From positions 18,798,501-18,862,500 of the forward strand of contig OY756958.1 in assembly GCA_963580455.1 (NCBI GenBank): DNA of 64,000 nt, in the 5' to 3' direction. The notes below the pieces were generated by a model. It worked only from the letters and a program-made list of their open reading frames with translations, made no database searches and was not told where the DNA came from. Source of the DNA: Euonymus europaeus (Eukaryota > Streptophyta > Magnoliopsida > Celastrales > Celastraceae). Every line of letters begins with the position of its first letter. The first letter of the stretch is position 1. The position numbers and the translations under genes were made by a program. Shown here piece by piece: positions 23,587 to 36,900 of the stretch.

Positions 23587-23781
23587 GATGATTACCGCTA
23601 AGTCAAAGAAGGGTCCTCAACAATACCTAGAGGATGTACAAGAAGAGGTGAAGGACCTGGAAAGTGATTTTTATGATGCTGAGTTTCATTCCAAAGAACT
23701 CACCTAGTCCCTTCAAGAAGTTGGAGGAGCACTTGTTCAAACAAGAACACCTACTACCACTTTTGTAAGGTATACATCTTA

Positions 23782-25015
23782 GGGTGCATTCGGTGTGAGG
23801 GTAAGAATTTAAGGGTATTAGTTGTTACCCATGTAAGATGTTACAAAGGTAATAATAAATATGCAGAATAATTATTACCCATGTTAGTTAAATATGGGTA
23901 AAATTTACTCGAGTATTTATTACTGTTCTTTTCTATGACAATGTATTACTGGCGTAATATCGTTACCCTAGGGCTAAGGTCGAAGTCAAGGATCGGTCTA
24001 GGGTCATATATGGGTATAAAATCAGGCCTGGGTCTTGTCAGGGTCTGGGATCGAGCAAGGGACAGGTCAGGGATCGAGCTTGGGTCAAGGATCGGCTCTG
24101 GGTCATGTAATAGTCCGTGATCAGACCTGGTACAAGTAGGGGTCTGGGGTCGAGCTCAGGTCATGTAGCAATTCGAGATCGAACCCGGGTCTAGTCAGGG
24201 TTTGAGATATGTCACGAGATAGGTCAGGGTCGGGGTCATATAGGGTTTTGAGATCGGGCATAGGTCTTTTCGGTGTCCAAGATGGGCACGAGTTTGTCAG
24301 GGTCTGGGATTAATCCCTGGACAAGTTTGGGTAATATAGGTGTCCGAGATCAAGTTTGAGTCTTATTGATGTCGGAGATTAGGCCCGAGTCTTGTCAAGG
24401 TTTGGTATCGAGCCTAGGACAAGTCAGTGTTCGAGATTGAATCGAGAATATGTTAGAATTTTAGATCGGACCGAGTCATGTAGGGGTCTAAGATCGAGCC
24501 CGAGTCTTGTGGGGGTGCGGAATCGAGTCTGGGATAGGTCAGGTACAGGATCGGGTCCGAGTCATATAGGAGTCTGAGTTTTGTCGGTGTCCAAGATAAT
24601 ACCCAGGTCTTGTCGGGATCCTGGATCGGGTCCAAGACAGGTCGGTGTCAGGGATCGAGCTGGGAATAGGTCAGGGTTTGGGATCGGGTTCGAGTTATCT
24701 CCAAGTCTAGGCCCAAGTCATCTTGAGTCCTGATTAAGCCCAAGTACGAGATCAGGCTTGGGTCATTGAGGGGTTTGGGAATCGATCCAGGTCAAATTGT
24801 TCCCTTTGAATCCCAAATTATGAAGGTTAAAAAATTCTATTACTTTCTATTATTCATGCCTCTCCACTAGTAAATTTTCATATAAAATATAAAGCCTAAT
24901 TACTAGACTCCATTACAAGGGTAAAAAGTATATTACTATAACAAACATGAGTAAAGTTGAAATTTAATTACATTTGTAATCATTACACCATATTACCCAT
25001 GTACGAAACGCATCC
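23782..25015. mobile_element. PIF/Harbinger-like non-autonomous element filled with minisatellite
   Basis: The left end GGGTGCATTCGGTGTGAGGG and the right end, in reverse GGATGCGTTTCGTACATGGG, form an imperfect terminal inverted repeat. TTA flanks both ends (23779-23781 and about 25016-25018). A 3-bp TTA/TAA duplication with such ends fits PIF/Harbinger (Tourist-like). The subterminal parts are A+T-rich and contain GGTAATAATAAATA-type motifs. The inside (23970-24800) is a G-rich minisatellite. There is no coding capacity. Confidence 0.65.
23970..24800. repeat. G-rich minisatellite of about 30-bp units inside a MITE-like element
   Basis: Degenerate units of the type GGGTCTGGGATCGAGC...GGTCATGT are repeated about 25-28 times, with period near 30 bp and many substitutions and indels. 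The array is far more G-rich than its surroundings. It accounts for the short Arg/Gly/Ser-rich ORFs here, which are not real genes. Confidence 0.8.
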
Positions 25016-26239
25016 TTATTAGAGCTTTTTCATTTTACACTAAAAAAAAATCAATTTTCCATATTTTTTATGAAAAACATTTTTTTAGGAAGACATGGAG
25101 CTTCTTTCCTATGGGCGTGCCATCTTTTCTACACCATGCACTAGTCAAACTCTATCGTAACATCCTTGGCTTTTTCAAATATTTCAAAGTCCAACATCTC
25201 ATTCGACCATAGGACCATGCTAATAGGTCTACACAAAGAAACAAAGACAATGCTAGAAAGACTACAAATGCTTAATACAAAGGCAACTCAACTTTTCACC
25301 AAAAAACTTAGCATGATAGACTTTCTTTCCAAGCAGATACCAACTCAAACTTCAAAAACTGAGCGATGAGGTAACAACTAAAGATTCGGAGCTCTCCAAA
25401 CTTCAAAAATAGTTGGCCAAGCTTCAACAAATAATTGAAGAACATAAGACCATAAAAGCTATAAAGCAACAAGCCATGGTTTGCGCCTTCGCACAAACTA
25501 AACCATAGATGGCAAAGTTTTAGAAGCTTAGAAGCCACAACATTCCTAACCTGGTAAGGAAAGGGAAAGATTGAACTTTGACTGGTACAAACGTTGAGAC
25601 TCCTTTATTCTGATTCACGAAGGTCTTGCAAAAAAGTCACAAATTTTTTTAAAAAAAATTAGGACCAATTGCGCCATGTTATTTTCCTAGCTTGGGTGAG
25701 CAATTTATATTGATACATTTTGTTTCGAGCTAATCTTTAATTCTAGAAATTTTATTTTGTCCAAACATATTGAATTTTCACTTAAAAAATATTTTCATCA
25801 TCCCATACTGATGGATATGAGGAACCACGTCTAGGAGAAGTTCTAAGTGTCTCAAAAAGATTTGTATTCTCTAGGAACTTCCATCATAAACCAACTATCT
25901 GATTTGTAACTTGTTCAAGCACATCTACAAACCACAACACTTGGTCCATTTTCAAGCACATGTTTGATTAGGTTTATTAGTTTCTGCTTTAGACATTACC
26001 TTGTGAACAATTTGCCTACCTATGTTAGCTTTCCCCTTTCGTTTGGTACTTTGTTTTATCGGTCATTATCTAGTTTTCTTGAATATTTTGTTTTAGCTTT
26101 GAACTATTTATCCGTCTACACTTTTTTTTATGGCAACAAGACATTAAATTTTCATTAATAATTTGTGGCCACTAATGGCCAACTTACATTTGCAGCTTAA
26201 TAACCTACTTTTACATATCTAATAGGTATAGATGTAGAT

Positions 26240-27340
26240 TCCCAAATGCTTGAAAAATATGGCTTCAAGTTCTCGCCATTTATGAACCTCTTATGTGATT
26301 GACCATCTAAATCTGCCAACCAATGAGCATTTCTCTATAAGACTCTATGAACCTAAATGGACCTTCCTAGCTCGAAGACTATTTACCCAATTCTCTGTAT
26401 TTAGTCCCTCATTATAAAATCACTTTCCATACCATTTGACCTTTAAGGAAAAAAAATTTCTTGACTTTTTTGTTGTAGACCCATAGCATCTCTGATAATA
26501 TCTTATGCCAAGCTATAGGATTATCTTTGATAGTTTTCTGCAAAATGGAGATGATTATCTTATTAGAAGCTTATGCCTGCCAATTAGCCTGTACATAATA
26601 TGATGTGGATGTACGCAATTTGATTCCATAGTCTTTCGCTAATGGTTTGACTTCACCTCCAAAAAACATTGTCCCCTAATCAGATGTGATGGTCTTTGGA
26701 TTCCAAATCTGAAAATATGCTCTTTAATGAAGTCCACCACCTCTAACCATTCAACCTTCTTATGGGGTATTGCCTCCACCATTTTGTAATATAGTCGATA
26801 ACAACCAAGATAAAGTGATGAACTTTTGATGAAGCAAGGAAAATCTTCCTAATGATGTCTATAGCCCATCCTCAAAATGGCCACAGCTTCACAATAGGCC
26901 ACATATGTTGCTAGAACTCTTTGAATATAGCCAAACTTTTGGCATTTTTGGTAACTTTTGGCATATTAGATGTAATCTTTCAAGATAGTTGGCCAAAAGT
27001 AGTCATGTCATCTTCATAATCATCATATCTTTGGACCATCATGATAGGCCCTACAGATGCCCTCCTGAACCTATTGCATGATTTGAACTTCTTCAATGAA
27101 GCTTGGACATCATAGCAATAATCCATGAACTCTTTTTCTGAAACGTTCACGCTTTATCATCAAATAACTCTAAGCTAACACCTTTACCTTTCTTGAGTTG
27201 TGATCACTCGGAGACTTCAGATGGTTTATGATCTTCTTCTTTTAGTCCTCCATTTGATCGTTAAAGATTAAGCATTCAACTGTCATACCTATTTCTTTGA
27301 TGGATGGGTGAGAGGGCCTCTCTATCGTAATGATTTACAA
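26240..27340 (-). pseudogene. Integrase of Tat-like copy 2
   Basis: Read on the - strand with many breaks: WNPKTITSD.GTMFFGG (second catalytic Asp region), KDYGIKLRTSTSYYVQAN, then the region of the catalytic Glu, which reads A.ASN with a stop or change at the Glu. After it come IKDNPIAWHKIL and KKFFFLKGQMVWKVIL. A zinc-finger region lies at about 27000-27120. The layout parallels copy 1 (2335-3622) at clearly lower preservation. Confidence 0.65.
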
Positions 27341-27965
27341 TATTAGATTTGCTTGTAGCATCAAGCCAGAGACTAGTTGGGCCTCATTGGCCTCATGATT
27401 TTGATCCCATAGAATATACCTAAGTTCCACCTCTTGAAAGTCGTCAAGAAGTTGTAAGGTAGTACTGTAATATGGTGCTAAAGTAAAGCTAGCACAGACT
27501 ATGTTCCACTCTCTTTCTTCCTAGATCACGAGCATAGATTATATGTCTATCATGTCTAGTAAATTTTTTGGGATTTCTAGGCATGGATGGTCCGCTAAAA
27601 AAATCAACAAGTGTTTATCCCTTTACTACTTCTTGTGGTCTACACTTGAGAATGAATTCAGTTAAAGCCAGTGACCAATGACCTCTCTTCACTGTTAACA
27701 ATGGCTTACTCAACATGTGTTTGATCAAATCCAATTTCAACATCACATACACCTTTCGCCACCACTGAGTATCATCCTTCTGTGTCTATCAACAATATGC
27801 TCAGATAGTATACTACCTTTTCTCTACCAACCTCATTGTCTTGTGCCAATAAGCATCAAATTGAATCATTGGTGGTTGACATATATAATCTCAAAGGTTA
27901 TTTTCCTATTATGTGGCATAAGAATTAGAGGTTTTCTTAGGTAGGCCTTGATGGTTTGAATTTTG
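27340..27965 (-). pseudogene. RNase H region of Tat-like copy 2
   Basis: The - strand sequence at about 27440-27500 gives TLAPYYSTTLQLLDDFQEVE, matching the end of the aRH domain of copy 1 (SLALAPYYAAAIELLVGFKE). Sequence at 27600-27960 corresponds to the ordinary RNase H/connection. The middle of the aRH domain appears deleted. Confidence 0.55.
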
Positions 27966-27969
27966 AAAG

Positions 27970-28981
27970 GCCTCCTCGTGTTTTGAAGCCCACCTCAAGG
28001 TGCTTCATCAATTTCAACAACTTTGTTTTACTTGCAAGATTAAATATAAACCTTTTGAGATAGTTTACTTGGCCAAGAAAACTTAGATTTGCTTGTTCTT
28101 CAGTGGTTGGGTTTAGCAAATATATTTGACCTTGTTGTGGTCAAACTTCATACCTCTTTGGTGGACCAGAAAACGAGAAAAATTGGTAGCTTTGACACCA
28201 AATGCACATTTAAGAAGATTCAATTTTAGTTGGTACTGCCTCGTCCTTTCAAACATAAATCTGAGATAAGCTAGATGATCTTTGGCTTCTATAGATTTCA
28301 TAATTATATCGTCGATATATACTTCCAGCTTCTTGCCAATCATATCATGAAAAATTGTATTCATTGCACGCTGATAGGTCACCTCGAATTCTTCAAGCCA
28401 AATGGCATCATTATCCACTCATAAGTGCCTAATGCTCTCATGGGCATCTAAATGGCATTTTAGAAGCATCTTCCTAAGCAATAAAAATTTGGTCATATCC
28501 GTAATAGCCATTCATCATAGATAATAATTCATGTTGAGACACATCATCTATAAGTATATCAACAATGGGCATAACATACACATCTTTAGGTGTAGTAGTG
28601 TTTAAATCCCAAAAATCAACACAAACACATATTTTGCCATTTTTCTTAACCACCAGAATGATATTGGCTAACCTTTCAGCGTACCTAGTAGGCCATATAA
28701 ATTCGGCCTTGATTAGCTTATGTATTTTTTTCTTTAACACGTAACTCCACCTCTAAAGGCATCCTTCTTGGTGGTTGCTGGTATGGTTTATACCCTAGTT
28801 TAATATGTAGTCGATGCTCCACCACTTTCCTACTCAATCCTGGCATTTCATGATAGTCCCAAGCAAAATAGTCACAAAACTCATGAAGTAAAGCTATTAG
28901 TTTTACCTTAATAGATGGGTCCAAGGTACAACTGATGTAAGTAACTCTAGACACCTTCCCTCCAAAGTTCACTTCTTCCAA
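27970..28981 (-). pseudogene. Reverse transcriptase of Tat-like copy 2
   Basis: 28981-28718 reads LLHEFCDYFAWDYHEMPGLS and KLGYKPYQQPPRRMPLEVEL. 28740-28474 has KKNGKICVCVDFWDLNT and LLSMMNGYYGYDQIF. 28418-28113 has FHDMIGKKLEVYIDDIIMKS with the YIDD box intact, then LLKCAFGVKATNF. The blocks match RT of copy 1 in order. Three frame changes and stops mean no functional enzyme. Confidence 0.8.
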
Positions 28982-29126
28982 TGGGCCTTCAAATTATCTA
29001 GTTTGGTCGATGCTATCCTTAAATCACCCCGAGCTCAATTCTTTCTCCTAAGCAAAACTATCATCTTCTTCTGCTATTAACTCCCTTTCATTGATTTCAT
29101 CGGTCATAATCTTATTTATGGTAGTT

Positions 29127-31324
29127 TGTTATTTTGAAACCCTAACCCAAAAAATTTAAGTTTTGATTAAATTTTTGGAGTGTTAAATTATTGTAAAAGG
29201 ATTTGGGGAGGTTACGAGATCACAAAGAATTGCGCTTGTCCATTTTGGACCTATAATATATCAAATCGAGGCTTAGACTGAGTCGAATGTGAGTTTGAAA
29301 GCTGACACTAAGACAAAAAAATTTGGTTATCGATCGCCAATATTGGGGGATCGATCAACATGAACAAATAGTGAAGAAAAATGGGCATATTTTTTGCCGA
29401 TCGATCAACCTGAACAAATAGTTAAGTAAATTGGGCAAATGTTTTCGAGATCAATCGCTAGTTTTGGGGGATCGATCGCCATTAATAGTAGTCACAATTT
29501 CTTCACTTTTAAACACATTTCTTGCACAAAAAAATATATTCATTATAGAGTTTGGCCGAGAGGAGAGAGAAATCTTTAGAGAGAGAGAGAGAGAGATTTT
29601 GGAGGATTCAAGTTCAGATTGGAGTGGATTGGTGATACTAAACAAGATTGGAGAAGAATTCAAAAAAGATTTGGATTTTTGGTAAGTTTTTCTTAAGTTT
29701 TCCAAAAGTTAAGTTTTCTTTAGATTTGTAAGGAATCTTGATCTATCGAGTTAAATGCTTATAGAAGTTGAATATATACATGATTATGGATTTATATCTA
29801 AGTTTGATTGTGATTTTGGAGTGAAGGATTGATTGGGCCAAGATTCAAGGTTTTGGGTGAAGAATCCTAGAGAGAGAAGGTAAGCTTTCCTATAATTTTT
29901 GCTTAAACTCATGTTCATATGAGTTAATGATTGTATATTGATGAGTGAATGGGTTTGATTTTTCCATATGAATATGTTTGGGAATTGGAACCCAAGAATC
30001 TATTTTCATTGATTTTAGCTTACTTGCTTGGATAACAAGGTATGAAATTCTTAACGCATTTCTCACTCCATATCGTTCTTGCTCTAAAAATGTAGTTTAT
30101 ATCTTCATTGGTCATCTTATTAGTGTTTTTGCCTTATTGCTTCTAAGGAAGAACGGGCTTAGGGTTATTCATGAATTCTATTAAATGTAGATTGAATTGT
30201 CCCATTTTCATGTTCAATCATTCATTAAGCATGGTTGGAATCATGTCGTATATCATGTGGTAGTTATATATATGTAGGACTTTATATATTTATACTTTGG
30301 CATGATACATGAATACATTAGAGTTGCATGGGATGCTCGGGATACCATAAGGTTATTTGAAAGTCATATGTAAGGATGATTTTGCGCCAGAGCTTAGGTA
30401 CCAACCATATGACTTCATGTGAGTTAACACACAAGTGGAGTGGCTGTGATAGGGATCACGCAATCGGGTAAATTCTCCCTGGGCGTTTTGTATATGATTA
30501 GTCGACGCGCATTTATTGATGTTGAGGGACTAGAATTTGTGTTCGATGTTATGGTCAATCCATGGTTGGGGGACCATGGAATTGATTGGTGATTTGCTTT
30601 GGAGGGGATACTCGAATTTCTTGATATGTTATGTGACATGAGCATGTTTGATATCATATTGTTTCATAGCCTTTCAATAATTTAGGCCTATTATTATTGT
30701 TTAAAACTTTTACCCTATTGAGCTTCTAGCTCACCCCTTTACCTTCTTTCCTCCTTACAGGTGAGACTAGTATGAGTACCGATGATGTAGGTCAATAAAG
30801 ACGTTGTTGTGGCATGGATGACACTTGGAGAGGGGTTAAGGTTTGGATTGAGAGACATGAACTATTTTTTAACACACTTATTTGTATTTGATATATTTAT
30901 GTCTTATCGACTATTTGGCATAGGTGGGTGTGGATGATGGACGGTTAGAAAGGATTCCATGTGTTTGGATCTTCTGAATCAAGGGTGGACTTTGAGTCTT
31001 GACTTTATTATGATATGGAATGTTATGATATTATATTATGAATTATTTGTGCATGTTGCTAGATAGCCTAAGGTCTTGTTAGGTTGTGATTTTCATGTCG
31101 ATAGAGGTTGGAGGCCTTGCTGGGTTATGAAGTGATTGTGTGATGATTTGCTACACTTGATCAGTTGGGCATTCCTCGATATATGCGAAGATGCTGCCAA
31201 GTTTTCGATTGATGGATTGACTTAGTTGAATGAGCTTAGGTTAAATCCTTAGAATGTGAATCATATTGATGACCTAGGAAGGTGCGGTAAGCACCATGTA
31301 ATGTTCCCGAATCAAGGCATTACA
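29127..31324 (+). mobile_element. Chromovirus solo LTR (same family as 58044-60253)
   Basis: It is collinear with the chromovirus 3' LTR at 58044: both start with TGT...GAAAC.C..ACCCAAA, share TCACGCAATCGGGTAA and the tract ending in ACAGGTGA(G/T)ACT, and end GGCAT(T/C)ACA. It interrupts the protease-RT linker of Tat-like copy 2, which reads on at both sides. The target duplication is blurred (TAGTT or GTTTGT on the left, GTTGT on the right). There is no internal region, so it is the product of LTR-LTR recombination. Sequence divergence from the other copy is large. Confidence 0.8.
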
Positions 31325-31730
31325 GTTGTCTCTACTACCTCCTCTTCTTGTTTGAACTGCATCATTAGACTTCTTCAATAATTGGTTCTGACCTTCTCCG
31401 CTTAAAGGGATAATGATCGTCAGTGGTAGTAGTTGCTCTACAGCTCTCTGCATTTCTTCTTTTATAGGTGTAAACTTTATTGGTCCACACTCAACATGGT
31501 AATAACAAGCTTTCACCTAATCTAACGTGGTTTTGAATGGATGGTTATCTCCCCAAATAACCTCCACGTCAGTTCCTCTCTAACAAACCAAAAGTTAGTA
31601 CACTAATGATAGGATACACCACATGGAATGGATCCGATCTCTTCCTAGTAATGCCTGATACTTGACGTGGTTGTAAATGACAAAAAAAATATGACTTTTT
31701 TTTGACAGTCAAGTCCACTAATAGTATTCT
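31274..31730 (-). pseudogene. Protease-linker part of Tat-like copy 2 (left of the nested insertion)
   Basis: The open stretch reads YHVECGPIKFTPIKEEMQRA, matching the linker after the protease of copy 1 (GPIKF). The sequence up to 31730 encodes the end of the protease (KYQALLGRDRI-like, with breaks). The remaining protease resumes at 39610 after the 7.9-kb insertion. Confidence 0.65.
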
Positions 31731-32642
31731 TGTAACGCCCCATCCCACGAAACCCTAACCAATGGGTCCATAGGTCGGAACGCTACTCGCATTTCATTAT
31801 AAACACACACAAACAGCTTAGCAACCCTAAACTTAAGAACCTATAACTAATAAAAATTCACTTTATTTAAAAATCACAATAAATAGTTAGTATAATCTAA
31901 CCTGAATTAAAAGTGTCTTTTTATATATTCCAAATATACAGCAACATCCATTCAATATCCTATAAGTATACTACTGTGATACTTATACCTTTCATCCTCA
32001 TTTATGAATCTACACTTATCATCATACGTCATAGTTATTAACTGTAAGAGCATAAATAGATTTGGTACTTAATTTATCAATCTTCTGTGAAAATTAGCTT
32101 CCGTCACATGAGCATCTTCTTCATGGATCTACGGCGACACCATCAACTCCTAAGTCGGCATAATCATCTAATACATCAATACCTGCATCACGAAACATGG
32201 TGAGCCGAGGCCCAGCAAGTAATACTTATGCATGAATGCACATGAATCTCATCCTTAGAAAATCAGTCAGCCATTTTAATCATTTTTCCAGTACTCGGGC
32301 CCTTAACCTAGATACACTGCTACAGAGCAACCGGTCGGGATTTCCTTATATTAAGTATTCTACCAAAGAACACTTTTCAGTCAAAATACATTTCTATTTT
32401 CATTTCCGGTACCAATTTCCTTTCATATAAACCTCAACTTTAACATTTCCATATACCCTCCTTGTAGCAGTAGTACCCGGTTCGTAAAAAAACATTTTCC
32501 TTTCATTTTCCTTAAATGCACGTGTCATGTATGCCATGATATGTTATGTTTCATGCAATACAACCATTAACTGTCATATCTAGTTAACATCACATAACAA
32601 TTCACCATTCACAAATAACTCATCATCGTCAGTTCAGCCTCA

Positions 32643-32676
<34 letters not shown>

Positions 32677-33938
32677 CTCCATCACATGACAGTTCACAAT
32701 CAACCAGTACCAAAATCATCGCAATCAAGTTGATGTCTATAATTAACAGAGTCCATACAATTATTATTATAACAATATCAATCTCATTACCACAAATTAA
32801 TCATACTAACATATATACATATATATATATACATACCTTATACATATACATACCCATACAAATACGGAAATTGTATAATTAACAATCATTCAGCATGCAA
32901 TTCTGTGAGACAGGTGAGTATTACTTACCTGATGTGCTCCCAAAATTCCTGATAATTTAATTGTAAATATTAGTCCTGAAACCCATACAATATCCACAAT
33001 TATTTATTTATACTATTATCTTTGATCAATTCCTTTTATCAACGTACTCAAAATTACTTAGTATATTATACAACCGAGTAAATAAACCCATTGTCTTTAT
33101 TAATATATCTACCCTTGATTAACATATATTATCACTAGCATATATTATCATTAATTTTAATGATTTAACATTAATCAATAAAATTAACCTTAATTAATTA
33201 ATATAAAACTGAACCAGGTCAGCTCGACCCGGCACCCTGCCTTCCGTCAATGACGCGGGTCAAACAGACCCGTGCGGAACTCTTCCGGGTAACCGCGGGT
33301 GAAAGGCGCGGTGACGGTCACCGCTGCCATAACCGAGCAGAACTACTTACGGGGAGTCTATTGGTGGTTCCTATTACTTGAACGGCGTCCGGAAAACGAC
33401 CGATCGACGGTCTAAAGCTTACGGCGCCGCGCCTGCTTAACTCCTCTGTTGACAGCCAAGACAACCTCCGTTCAATCCGAAACTAGCAGCGTTGAGTTCA
33501 TCTCGTCCACCTCGTACTTCTCGCACCGGCCCGGTCTCCGTTCGTCGCCGTTTAGAAAATCCGGCCTTCCGTCGCCGCCCGACCCCTGGTCGCGTTTTAG
33601 GGTTGGCATCCCTCGATTTTCGTGCCCCGCCCATATATATTAATTTAATCTGTTTTTCTTCCTTAATTACCCCTGCCATTAATGCTTATTTACACAAAAT
33701 ACCTATCTGTATTTACTGGTTTGCCATTACCATATTTATTATCATATTTTTGTATTTAACTTTCATAATTTATAGTAATTTCATTTTAATCCCGTTTTCA
33801 ATAATTCTTGCGCCCGCAACTTATAATTTCACTATAGAATTTATGAAAAATATTCTAATCGAACTTAGGTCACACATGGCATCGCCTATCTTACCACACC
33901 TACCACCGTAGGTTATCCAAAAGGTTCGGGGTGTTACA
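31731..33938 (-). repeat. LTR (3' LTR in element orientation) of the LARD-like element
   Basis: It begins TGTAACGCCCCATCCCACGA and ends CGGGGTGTTACA in + coordinates. Compared with its partner at 37395-39604 I see two substitutions (in ACACACAC/ACACGCAC near 31809, and CTAA/CCAA near 31850) and a 2-bp length change in the AT microsatellite (32648-32674). An embedded G+C-rich island (about 33215-33640) generates ORFs up to 139 codons that occur identically in both LTRs. They have no recognisable domain. Confidence 0.93.
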
Positions 33939-36900
33939 GTCTCCCCTCCTTATAAAAATTTCGTCCTCGAAATTGTCTACAGAATCAATCTCAAATTACT
34001 AATTCTCATTCCTTCCATCAAATATCTTTAATATGCGTACCACAAATGTAATTTAACTTTCTCCAGGTCAATGTATGAAATATTGTAAATGTCATAAATA
34101 TCTCTACCAATATTTTGTTATATATCCTTACAGTTTATCCTTGTTCAATATCATAGTAACCCAAAATCATTTGTTATGTACCATTCAAGTATTCAACTTA
34201 CCGCCAACTTATTATCTTATGTAGATTCTGATCGTCCCAATTCTAACATCCAATAAGTCCAATCACACTTTCTCATTCACAAACATTTTGCTCATTCGTC
34301 TCTATTTACGCATTTGGTACTTATTAGGTCAATATCAATATTATATAATGTGGTCATATATCTCGAATCCTTAATTCGTTTCTTAATACTCAATTCTTAA
34401 CTCTACCTCCAATTTCACAAAAAATCTCTTCAACATATTGATCATATATAAGACGTCGATTATTCAACTGAAATTAAATTTAATACATCGTAAAGCCACA
34501 TTCCTTATAGCATGACAGAGTTATACCTTTCATGCACATAATACTGAGTATTACTATATGTTATATATGCCATTACTATAGTTCCAATGACAACGCCATC
34601 ACCTTTCCCACTTACACTGCATAGATACAGTGTTTGATTTATCCTTAAATACTATTTCATACCACCTACATCGATAATCTTCAGAAACTCTATCGTATAA
34701 CTATCATCACTACCTTGATCATTCTTTTAAATAACCACAACTCATACATAGAAATATCCTCCAACTCATAGATAGAAAATATTTATCAATTCCCTTAATT
34801 ATAGCAAAGCTGTGAATATTAGTTTATATATACTCCAACATCTAAATTCACCATACTTCATTTCCTCCTCTACCCTAGATCATTCTAAAATTATTTAATC
34901 ACTTTATGTTCAACATTAAGTATCATGAGTTTAGAATGACTTTATATGTATGTATATATATATATATGTATATACCTTTATAATATAGTACAAGCAATCT
35001 ATTCACAAAACTTCGACGTACACATATTTACATACACATATATACAATTAGATCCATAATGTGACAATATCAAGGTATCATGTAAAGTAAAACAATTACT
35101 GTGACCACTAGGCCTATAAGCTGGAGCTTTACTCACACTACATTATATACTTATCCTACCGCTGGGCAAACACATATAGAAGGATATTCATTTAATACAA
35201 AACTACTTCAATAACTTTAACCTAATTATAATTCTCTAAGTAGAGTCAATTAACTAAAATGACAGATCAACATTCACTATAAACATCGTAGTTAACCACT
35301 AGTTATTATAGTCTCAACCATAACTTACTTTTATTTGAAATCCGAACTATTGTTCATACCCCAATAAGCATATTAAATACTTAATCTATTAACTAATCCA
35401 ATGCAAACCTATTCACATCAAGAAAATAGTATTCAGTTTTATTAATCATAATTTGTCCATAAATACAACTGCTTGTATAACCTAGCATTTATTTTCACTC
35501 TCATCAAATTTATAGTATTTATTTGTACTACTTCTTCAACTAATCATATAGTACCTAATTCGTTTGGTGTCAGTATTTCATTTAATTATCCTACATATAG
35601 TTTGGTTTCTTCAATATTTCTACTTTATAGTACATACTAACTACTCCTTATGCGATTATTTTGCTTGTTTAGCTCATTTCCAATATACATGTATATACCT
35701 ATATATTCTAGGCACACATACATGATGTTTGAATAATTTTTCATGTCTATCTAGTTATGTTTTACGTCATAAATATAAACATAACGAATTCATATAGTGA
35801 GTAACTAGTTAATACCCATAATGAAGTGATTACGTTTAATCTAGACTAAGAGATCATCTATCCAAAGACTGTTGCATATACATTACTGATGACCTACAGT
35901 GCCCCATCACCCTAATATTACACACCACATTTATCATTAATAACGTCATAGCCTTAAACTCGATTAAATATGTCTCACCCATATACGTACATACACACTG
36001 AGAATATATATTATCAACAACAATATTTTTATTTATTTTTAAGCTAGGATAGAATTAGGGATACCTATTTGTAAAATTCAGCCCTTACATTCACTTTATT
36101 TAAATCTCAAATGTTTCGTCTACAAACTTGTAAAGTTTATGCACGTCAATATTCGATTAAGTATATCCTTCATTTGATGTCATATATTTTCAATACTATT
36201 TCATTTAACTCTATCATATAGTACATGCAACGTATTTACCAATTAGAATTTAAGTGTTTCAGTTCGTATACCCATCCCAAACAAGTATAAAACATGTCAC
36301 AAAACTATGCATACCATTTAAGATACTTTTCACTGTTCACGAAAAACCTCAATTAAACATAACAATATTCCGTTATGAGTAACATACTGGAGATAAATTG
36401 GTGTCGTTCTCACCCATTCCACTTCACCAATATATTTCAATTAAATATCATAGTACATCAGCTAACTACATCTTGTGAGTTTGAAACTAAACAATCCATG
36501 CATTATAGCTTCATATATATATCCAGAAAAATCCAAAAACAAATACCATATTCACTATAAAACATAATAAACCATATTTCAATTCATTCCATTACACATT
36601 CCCAAGGAACATTCACGCAAATATCTTAATTAAATATTCACAAGAACACTTATAGGAACCAATAATTGTGCGTTCATAGTAAAACAATTACTGATAAAAT
36701 TACTTTTATTAATTTAGTTATTTTTAATACATGTGATACCAATAGATTTTAACTTCCCGCGGACCGGTGTAGAAAATACCATTGACGCCGTAAACATCTC
36801 TACCCATATTAGGTTATTATGTTACATAACCTTACGGTCTATCTTTCTTCAATACCATAGTCCTCGAAACAATTTGTTATGTAACGATTTAGTATTCCAC

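Larger units (their letters stand above)
22560..25520 (+). pseudogene. Antisense accessory ORF of Tat-like copy 2, split by two insertions
   Basis: A TATATA box (near 22560) lies 60 bp before an ATG at 22623 (MASSPRLDPSQSPPKKKLRG). A stop follows soon, then a foldback insertion (22736-23586). The reading resumes with KGPQQYLEDVQEEVKDLESD (about 23605-23665), is split again by a TTA-flanked element (23782-25015), and resumes at 25090-25520. That last part has a long Leu/Lys/Gln-rich, heptad-like region (MLERLQMLNTKATQLFTKKL; KLQQIIEEHKTIKAIKQQ). It lies downstream of, and opposite to, the integrase of copy 2, as at 902-2063 for copy 1. Sequence similarity between the two is weak by eye. No function is assigned. 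Confidence 0.45.

Noticed and set aside
24392..24635. Overlapping ORFs on both strands rich in Arg/Gly/Ser/Asp
   Set aside because: They are products of the G-rich minisatellite, not protein genes.
33492..33911. 139-codon ORF repeated at 39158-39577 as a possible gene pair
   Set aside because: Both copies lie inside the two LTRs of one retrotransposon and have no domain; they duplicate because LTRs duplicate.
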